This document shows positions 58,933 to 64,000 of a DNA stretch of 64,000 nucleotides, piece after piece. The DNA is taken from the NCBI GenBank assembly GCA_965204415.1, contig CBDBEL010000003.1, forward strand, positions 124,001 to 188,000. Reading direction: 5' to 3'. The stretch is from Aldehydirespirator sp965204415. GTDB taxonomy: Bacteria; Actinomycetota; Acidimicrobiia; Acidimicrobiales; Aldehydirespiratoraceae. Positions within the stretch are counted from its first letter, which is position 1. Each line of letters opens with the position of its first letter. Position numbers and translations under genes: made by a program. The notes below the pieces were generated by a model. The model was not told where the DNA came from. It saw nothing but the letters and a program-made list of their open reading frames with translations, and made no database searches.

Positions 58933-60084
58933 CTAGGGCGCCCAGCCCGGACGGCTCAGCACCGCGGTGGCGCCGCTCATGTGAACCGCTCCGAGACCGT
59001 GAACCAGAGCCGTCTGAGCCTGCGGGACTTGGCGCCGCCCCCCTTGATGACGCATCTGGGTCACCGCCTCTAGGAGAAGTTCCATGCCGAGCATGCCGGG
59101 ATGCCGGTTGGAGAGCCCTCCCCCGCTCGTGTTCAGGGGCGGCCAGCCGCCGGGACGGAGCTTGCCGTCCTCCACGAAGGACCCCCCTTCGCCCTTGGGG
59201 CAGAAGCCGAGGTCTTCCAATGCGATGAGCACCGCGATCGTGAAGGCGTCGTAGATCTCGAAGACGTCGATGTCGTCGAGCGTGACGCCTGCGCCCTCGA
59301 GCGCGCGGGGGCCTGTCAGGGCGGCGGGGCTGGTCACATAGTCGGGCAGACGCGACACGTACCGACTGTCGTGGGTCTCAGCCACGCTCCACACAAGCAC
59401 GGGCGAATCGGTGAGATCGGAGGCCATCTCGGGCGAGGTCACGACCAGCGCGCCCGCTCCGTCGGATACCAGACAGCAGTCGAAGCGGCGCAGCGGCGCG
59501 CAGATCTCCGGGGACTCGACAACCTGCTCGACACTCAGCGGCCGGGTCTGCCCGGACTGGGGATTCAGCAGGGCCCACTCCCGTGCGGCCACCGCGATCT
59601 CGGCCAGCTGCCGCTGGGTCGTTCCGAACTGCGCCATGTGACGTCGGGCCATCATCGCGAAGCCGGTGAGCGGCCACATCGCACCGTAGGGCACCTCGTA
59701 GGCGAGCGGCTCGCTCATGCTCTTAACGAGCCGCCTGCCGTCGGAGCGCTGGGTGCTCGCGTAGGCGATCAGGCCCACGCGGCAGAGCCCGGCGTCAATG
59801 GCGGCGGCCGCGTGGGACAGGTGGGCGATGAACGAGCAGCCGCCGATGTTGGACGAATCGCTGTAGGTGGGACGAATATCGAGGTGGTCGCCCAGAGTCA
59901 TCTGGGGAAGGTAGTAGTAGGCGGAGGCCGAGAACAGTCCGTCGATCTGATCCTTGGTCACAGCAGCATCGCGCATCGCGGCCGCCGCCGCCTCGGCCAT
60001 GAGTCCTGCAGGGGTGAGCATGCCGGAGTCCCGCGAGGGAGCGGCCGCGGCGCCCACGATGGCCAGCCGGGGCCCGGCGCTCAT
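58933..60084 (-). CDS. Thiolase-like / lipid-transfer-protein-type enzyme 2
   Basis: 383 residues from ATG 60084, overlapping the DUF35 stop (ATGA). Thiolase-superfamily phrases are LAIVGAAAAPSRD, SSNIGGCSFIAHLSHAAAAIDAG near residue 80 (a Cys in roughly the active-site position), DVFEIYDAFTIAVL near 290 and LNTSGGGLSNRHPGMLG near 335 (the G-GNRHP loop). It is paired with the 60081-60560 DUF35 protein, as at 2158-3790. It could be a true thiolase or an Ltp2-like aldolase. Confidence 0.82.
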   Translation of the reverse strand: MSAGPRLAIVGAAAAPSRDSGMLTPAGLMAEAAAAAMRDAAVTKDQIDGLFSASAYYYLPQMTLGDHLDIRPTYSDSSNIGGCSFIAHLSHAAAAIDAGLCRVGLIAYASTQRSDGRRLVKSMSEPLAYEVPYGAMWPLTGFAMMARRHMAQFGTTQRQLAEIAVAAREWALLNPQSGQTRPLSVEQVVESPEICAPLRRFDCCLVSDGAGALVVTSPEMASDLTDSPVLVWSVAETHDSRYVSRLPDYVTSPAALTGPRALEGAGVTLDDIDVFEIYDAFTIAVLIALEDLGFCPKGEGGSFVEDGKLRPGGWPPLNTSGGGLSNRHPGMLGMELLLEAVTQMRHQGGRRQVPQAQTALVHGLGAVHMSGATAVLSRPGWAP

Positions 60085-60560
60085 GCTGCGAGTTCGACGG
60101 GCAGGAACACCGGCACCTGAAAGTCCTCCGCGGCCGCCGCGAAAGCCACCCGCACCTCCATGCCGACCGACACGTCCTCCGGGGCGGCCATGATCCTGGT
60201 CATCATGCGCACGCCCTCCGCCAGTTCGACGATGGCCACCACGTAAGGGGCGGCTTCCTCGAAGCCCGGCGGGAACCGATGATGCACGGCATAGGTGAAC
60301 ACGACCCCGCGGCCCTCCGCCTCCATCCACTCCAGATCGCCGCTGGTGCAGCGGGGACAGACCGCACGGGGGTAGAACACATGCAGGGCGCACTGCGGGC
60401 ATCGCTGGATCATGAGCCGTCCCTGCTGGCAGTAATCGAAGTACCGCTGCTCCTCCCCCCGCATCTCGGGCACTGCTCCCCGAAACGACAGGGGAGGGCG
60501 CGCGACGCCGGTCTCGGGCCCTGCTGAGCGGGGCGGCGCGGGAACGCTCGGACCGCTCAC
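60081..60560 (-). CDS. DUF35 OB-fold/zinc-ribbon partner 2
   Basis: 159 residues from GTG 60560, overlapping the LLM stop (GTGA). A complete rubredoxin-like zinc ribbon is visible, CPQC near residue 54 and CPRC near 68, followed by the OB fold GRGVVFTYAVHHR and PYVVAIVELAEGVRMMT. In contrast to the 2158 product all four Cys are present. It probably forms a complex with the thiolase-like protein encoded next. Confidence 0.88.
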   Translation of the reverse strand: MSGPSVPAPPRSAGPETGVARPPLSFRGAVPEMRGEEQRYFDYCQQGRLMIQRCPQCALHVFYPRAVCPRCTSGDLEWMEAEGRGVVFTYAVHHRFPPGFEEAAPYVVAIVELAEGVRMMTRIMAAPEDVSVGMEVRVAFAAAAEDFQVPVFLPVELAA

Positions 60561-61600
60561 GCGGGTCCGAGGACGTCGACAGTGTTGAGGACGCCGGCCC
60601 GGGACGCGGGGTCGGGGAGATAGCCCCTGAACTCCGGATGCAGCGGGAAGATGATCGGGAGGCTTATTCCCGCCTCGCGGTACGCGTCGATCTTGCTGCG
60701 GCAGTCCTCGACCGTCCCGTACACCGCGACCGCATCAACCATCTCGTCGGGAACTGCGACCGCCGCCGCGCCCATATTCTCGGACCGGACCTTCTCGACG
60801 ACCTCGGCCACCACCTCGCCCATTCCTCTCCGCACGAAGTAGTTCCGGTAGTAGGCGTAGGACGACATGTGGGTGGCCACATCGTACTGGGCCGCCAGCT
60901 TGGCCTGCGCGGCGTCGTCGCTCACCGCAGTGGGCAGATAGCAGCCCAAGTCAACCTCAGCCGGGTCTCGCCCGACTCGCTCGGCGCCCCGGGCCACCGA
61001 CTCCTTCATCGCCGGCACGAACTCGAGGGGCACGAAGATTGGGGCGATCCCGTCGGCGATCTCGCCGGCCAGCTCGAAGGTCGATCGGGAGAAGGCGCCG
61101 TAGAAGATCTCGATGTTGTCGCGGTGCGGGCTGAGCCACGGCTCGTAGTCTCGGACGCGGAACACCTCGCCCTCGAAGCGCACCAACTCGCCTTCGTGGG
61201 CGCCCTTCATGATCGCCCTCACCAGCTCCGTGGTCTCCCGCAGCCTGACCAGGGGATCAGCGAACGGCGACGGCCGCTGGACCTCGACGTCGTCGCGCAT
61301 GCGGTGGATCTCGCGGTGGCCCACGCCGAGACCCAGGCGGAACCTGCCCTCGGAGATCGAATCGACCGTCGCGGCGGCGATGGCGATCGTGGTCGGGTTC
61401 CGGGTGAAGACCGTGGCAACGCCGGTCCCGAGGATGATGTTCTCCGTCTCTCGGGCGCAAGCCGACAGGAAGCAGAACGCATCGGCGAAGCTCTCGATGA
61501 TGTAGGCCGACTCGTATCCGCGCTGGTCGGCCAGCTTGACCACGTCGATCAACTCGTTGACGGACATGCCGCCCCAGAGCCCCACTCCTAGTCGCTGCAT
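60557..61600 (-). CDS. Luciferase-like (LLM) oxidoreductase 4
   Basis: 347 residues from ATG 61600 with AAAGGAG upstream. F420-type LLM features are QRLGVGLWGGMSVNELIDV, ENIILGTGVATVFTRNPTTIA near residue 63, GRFRLGLGVGHREIHRM near 95 and FYGAFSRSTFELAGEIADGI near 170. First gene of an LLM-DUF35-thiolase operon, 56 nt from the ABC ATPase gene upstream. Confidence 0.9.
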   Translation of the reverse strand: MQRLGVGLWGGMSVNELIDVVKLADQRGYESAYIIESFADAFCFLSACARETENIILGTGVATVFTRNPTTIAIAAATVDSISEGRFRLGLGVGHREIHRMRDDVEVQRPSPFADPLVRLRETTELVRAIMKGAHEGELVRFEGEVFRVRDYEPWLSPHRDNIEIFYGAFSRSTFELAGEIADGIAPIFVPLEFVPAMKESVARGAERVGRDPAEVDLGCYLPTAVSDDAAQAKLAAQYDVATHMSSYAYYRNYFVRRGMGEVVAEVVEKVRSENMGAAAVAVPDEMVDAVAVYGTVEDCRSKIDAYREAGISLPIIFPLHPEFRGYLPDPASRAGVLNTVDVLGPA

Positions 61601-61656
61601 TGCATGCTCCTTTGTTGTTGTCGGGTGTGTTCGCCGTGACGGCCGATCACCGGTCC

Positions 61657-62739
61657 TCAATGATCCACCTGACTTCGCCCGGCCGGGCTGCGGAGGGAGG
61701 GATCCGCCACGAACTCCCCCACTCTGATGCACGCCACATCGTGTTCCGGCGTGACGGGTTCCAACGCCGGCTCTGCCTGGGAACATGCGGGGACGGCCAT
61801 GGGGCAGCGCGGCTCCAGCGGGCAGCCCGGCGGACGCTCCAGGGGACTGGGTATCTCGCCCTTCAGCTCGACCGGTGGTGGCGGCCGCGCCGGATCGAGC
61901 TCCAGCGCGGACTCCAGCAGCGCGCGGGTGTAGGGGTGCAGGGGGTCTGCGAACAGCGCGGCGGTCGGGCCCTGCTCCACGATCTTGCCCAAGTACATGA
62001 TGGCCAGCCGATCGGTCACGGATCGAACTGCGAGAAGGTCGTGGCTGATCAACAGGATCGCCATCGACCGGTCGGAGCGGACCCGGCGGATCAGCTCCAG
62101 CACCCCGGCCCGGGCGTCGGGATCGAGCGAGGTCGTGGGCTCGTCCAACACGAGCAGCTCGGGATCCCTCACCAGCGCCCGGGCTATCGAGGCCCGCTGG
62201 AGGGTCTCGTCGGATGCTGCCGCCACCCCGCCCAGCAGGTCCGACGGGGTGAGGCCGACCGATTCAGCCGCGTCCCTGACTCGCCGCGCCAGTTCGTCGC
62301 CGAGGCGCATGCCGGCCGCCTGCACCGGGTCGGCGATCGCCTGCCAGACACGGAACTGGCGGTTGAACGATTCTCGAGGCTCCTGGAAGACCATGCCCAT
62401 CGTCGTGGCGGGATCATGCCACTGCAGTTCCCCTCCGTCCGGCGTCAGCAACCGCATGAAGCAGCGGCCGACGGTGCTCTTCCCCGATCCGCTCTCACCG
62501 ACGAGTCCCAGCACCTCGCCTGTGCGTATCTCCAACGAGACTCCGGCCACCGCCACCAAGCCCCGGCCCCTCTTGAGGCGGAAGACCTTTCGCAGGCCCC
62601 TGGCGCGGGCGACTACCCGCGCGGCACCACCGCTGCCCATCAGACTTTCGCGGCCTGCACCACCGCTGCCCATCAGACTCTCGCGGCCTGCACCACCGCT
62701 GCCCATCAGACTCTCGCCGCCTGCAGCACCGTCGCCCAT
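61657..62739 (-). CDS. Peptide-type ABC transporter ATPase B (DppF-like) with repeated N-terminus
   Basis: 360 residues if started at ATG 62739; ATGs at 62706, 62673 and 62640 are equally plausible because the N-terminus is an 11-residue repeat (MGSGGAGRESL). Walker A GESGSGKST near residue 90, Q-loop MVFQEPRESFN near 130, Walker B LLVLDEPTTSLDP near 215 and switch His in LLISHDL are normal. The ABC signature is degenerate: ASDETLQRASIARAL instead of SGGQRQR. An oligopeptide-binding C-terminal Cys-rich segment (CPLEPRCPMAVPAC) is present. Confidence 0.9.
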   Translation of the reverse strand: MGDGAAGGESLMGSGGAGRESLMGSGGAGRESLMGSGGAARVVARARGLRKVFRLKRGRGLVAVAGVSLEIRTGEVLGLVGESGSGKSTVGRCFMRLLTPDGGELQWHDPATTMGMVFQEPRESFNRQFRVWQAIADPVQAAGMRLGDELARRVRDAAESVGLTPSDLLGGVAAASDETLQRASIARALVRDPELLVLDEPTTSLDPDARAGVLELIRRVRSDRSMAILLISHDLLAVRSVTDRLAIMYLGKIVEQGPTAALFADPLHPYTRALLESALELDPARPPPPVELKGEIPSPLERPPGCPLEPRCPMAVPACSQAEPALEPVTPEHDVACIRVGEFVADPSLRSPAGRSQVDH

Positions 62740-62745
62740 CAGACT
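62627..62745. repeat. 33-bp tandem repeat of the ATPase A/B stop-start junction (about 4 copies)
   Basis: CAT codons at 62638, 62671, 62704 and 62737 mark the units; each reads GAGAGTCTGATGGGC on the minus strand (one copy GAAAGTC). TGATG is the overlapping stop of ATPase A and start of ATPase B, so the whole boundary was multiplied in frame. Confidence 0.9.
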
Positions 62746-63524
62746 CTCGCCCTGGCCAGCATGGCGACACCGGTCTCACTGGCGGGACCGGCGAAGAATG
62801 TGGCGGGATCGGTGTGCTCAACCACCGTTCCCGACTTCAACACGGTGATCGTGGACGCGTAGTGGGCAACGATCCCGAGATCCTGAGTGGCGATGACCAG
62901 CGTGAACCCCTCGCTGCCCTGCAACTCGGCCAGCAGATCGAGGATCTGACGCGAGATGGTGACGTCGAGACCACTGGTCGGATCGTCGGCGGCAAGCACA
63001 GCAGGCTTCAGCAGAAGGGCCATCGCGATCAGAACCCGCTTGCGCATGCCGCCGCTGAGTTCATCGGGTATCGACGCGAGGACTCGGTCGGGATCGGCGA
63101 TGCCCAGCTTGGTGAGGTCGACCGCCGCCTCGGCGAGGAGCGATTCCCGGCGGTTCCGGCGCCGCGCCCTGGCCCAGCCCGCTCGGACCGAGCAGACGTC
63201 GAGGAAATGCTGATCGACCCGCTCGACGGGATTCAGCGCCTCGCGCCCGGAGGGAGGCAGGTACATGAGTCGCTCCCGGCGGGCCGCGAGACGCTCGCGC
63301 GCCCTCAGAGAGACCAGATCCAAGCCGTCGGCCCGAAGCCGCCCACTCACTTCGGCGTCCTCGGGCCACATCCCCACCAAAGACCGCAGCAGCACCGTCT
63401 TGGAGGAGCCCCGCTCACCGATCACGGCGTGAGTCCGTCCTGCCGCCAGCTCCAGGCTCACCCCGCTCAACAGTGCCTTGCCGCCGACGCTCAGCGCGAA
63501 GCCGTCGAGCTCCAGAGCGCTCAC
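62739..63524 (-). CDS. Peptide-type ABC transporter ATPase A (DppD-like, degenerate catalytic site)
   Basis: 261 residues from GTG 63524, overlapping the permease stop (GTGA). Walker A is GERGSSKT (third Gly replaced by Ser), the Q-loop region reads LPPSGREALNP without the Gln, Walker B is LAADDPTSGLDV (Glu to Asp) and the switch His is Gln (ATQDL). The signature LSGGMRKR is intact. It is shorter than normal DppD (~330) and lacks the C-terminal oligopeptide domain. It probably pairs with ATPase B, giving one active and one dead site. Confidence 0.87.
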   Translation of the reverse strand: MSALELDGFALSVGGKALLSGVSLELAAGRTHAVIGERGSSKTVLLRSLVGMWPEDAEVSGRLRADGLDLVSLRARERLAARRERLMYLPPSGREALNPVERVDQHFLDVCSVRAGWARARRRNRRESLLAEAAVDLTKLGIADPDRVLASIPDELSGGMRKRVLIAMALLLKPAVLAADDPTSGLDVTISRQILDLLAELQGSEGFTLVIATQDLGIVAHYASTITVLKSGTVVEHTDPATFFAGPASETGVAMLARARV

Positions 63525-64000
63525 GAGAACGACCTCTCGGCCCAGCGGCGCGACCGGGAGACGCGCGTGCCGCTGGTGGCGCCGGGCGCCTCGCGCAATC
63601 CCTCGCCCAGCAACGAGAAGCCGAAGACCGTCAGCGCGAGCGACAGCCCGGGGAACAGCGACGGCCACCACTGGCCCGTGGACAGCTGCGCCGACCCTTC
63701 GGCGATCATCACGCCCCACTCGGCCGTGGGCACGCGCACTCCAGCACCCACGAAGCTGAGCCCGGCCGTCAACAGGATCGAGAAGCCGATCATCACCGAG
63801 ACCAGCGAGGCCGCCGGCCCGAGGGCGTTGGGCAGAACATGGCGGAAGGCGATCCTCAGTCTGCTCCAGCCCGCAACCAGCGCGGCCTCAACGAACGCCT
63901 CGTCGCGAAGGACCAGTACGCCGGTGCGGATTTGACGCACGAACACGGGCGTGTTCACGAACGCGAGGCCGAGCACGAGGTTGAGAGCACCCGTTCCCAG
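63521..64000 (-). CDS. Peptide-type ABC permease (DppC-like), 3' part
   Basis: The 159 C-terminal residues are in the window; the gene starts beyond position 64000. Membrane helices and the EAA loop EAALVAGWSRLRIAFRHVLPNALGP are visible, then ILLTAGLSFVGAGV and TVFGFSLLGEGLRE, all typical of DppC/OppC. It is the first visible gene of a peptide/opine-type transporter whose ATPases follow. Confidence 0.88.
   Translation of the reverse strand: MGTGALNLVLGLAFVNTPVFVRQIRTGVLVLRDEAFVEAALVAGWSRLRIAFRHVLPNALGPAASLVSVMIGFSILLTAGLSFVGAGVRVPTAEWGVMIAEGSAQLSTGQWWPSLFPGLSLALTVFGFSLLGEGLREAPGATSGTRVSRSRRWAERSFS

Overview
The window is GC-rich throughout, densely coding, and uses many GTG and TTG starts. 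Genes are often joined by 4-nt stop/start overlaps (ATGA, GTGA, TTGA). The gene content (S-layer-homology repeats, P450, Rieske oxygenases, several flavin LLM oxidoreductases, MmgE/PrpD proteins, hydantoinase/acetone-carboxylase relatives, thiolase plus DUF35 pairs) and the tRNA-Ala without an encoded CCA fit an actinobacterium, possibly of the Acidimicrobiia. That placement is inference from content, not from a marker search. No phage, plasmid, rRNA or CRISPR locus was seen.

Layout. 1-344: start of an RNA ligase gene that runs off the left edge. 423-11051 (minus): one operon with an acetone-carboxylase-like gamma/beta/alpha set, a small unknown gene, a second HyuA-like gene, a thiolase-like gene with its DUF35 partner, and an acyl-CoA synthetase. 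Together these suggest carboxylation of a ketone, CoA activation and C-C cleavage. 11279-18334: DUF1761 protein, release factor 3, sulfatase, P450, a glutamate-dehydrogenase-like protein, tRNA-Ala and a nitrilase-family hydrolase. 18370-22270 (minus): a MauE/MauD-like redox export cluster around a Tat-exported Cys-rich protein with three SLH repeats. 22333-58175: a 36-kb catabolic island of dioxygenases, LLM flavoenzymes, RidA proteins, MaoC dehydratases, alpha/beta hydrolases, amidinotransferase-fold enzymes, PrpD proteins, a HyuB/HyuA pair and an ABC importer. 58212-64000 (minus): cupin, a second thiolase/DUF35 pair, LLM oxidoreductase and a peptide-type ABC transporter that runs off the right edge.

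How it works together. A GntR/FCD repressor gene sits inside the island. The 15-bp palindrome AAnnGTCnGACnnTT, or a close match, lies in front of at least seven of the island's transcription units, including the regulator's own divergent promoter. I infer one local regulon controlling uptake and degradation of an unknown, possibly nitrogen-containing, substrate.

Most novel signal. At five operon junctions the overlapping stop/start codons have been tandemly duplicated, with periods of 65, 74, 21, 59 and 33 bp. Three of these create 20-25 codon mini-ORFs that each start on one stop codon and end on the next start codon; at 37765-38004 there are four such ORFs in series. Separately, a ~125-140 bp MITE-like repeat family is present in three copies. 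One copy has inserted into the end of a hydrolase gene, is flanked by 14-bp direct repeats, and has replaced the protein's C-terminus.
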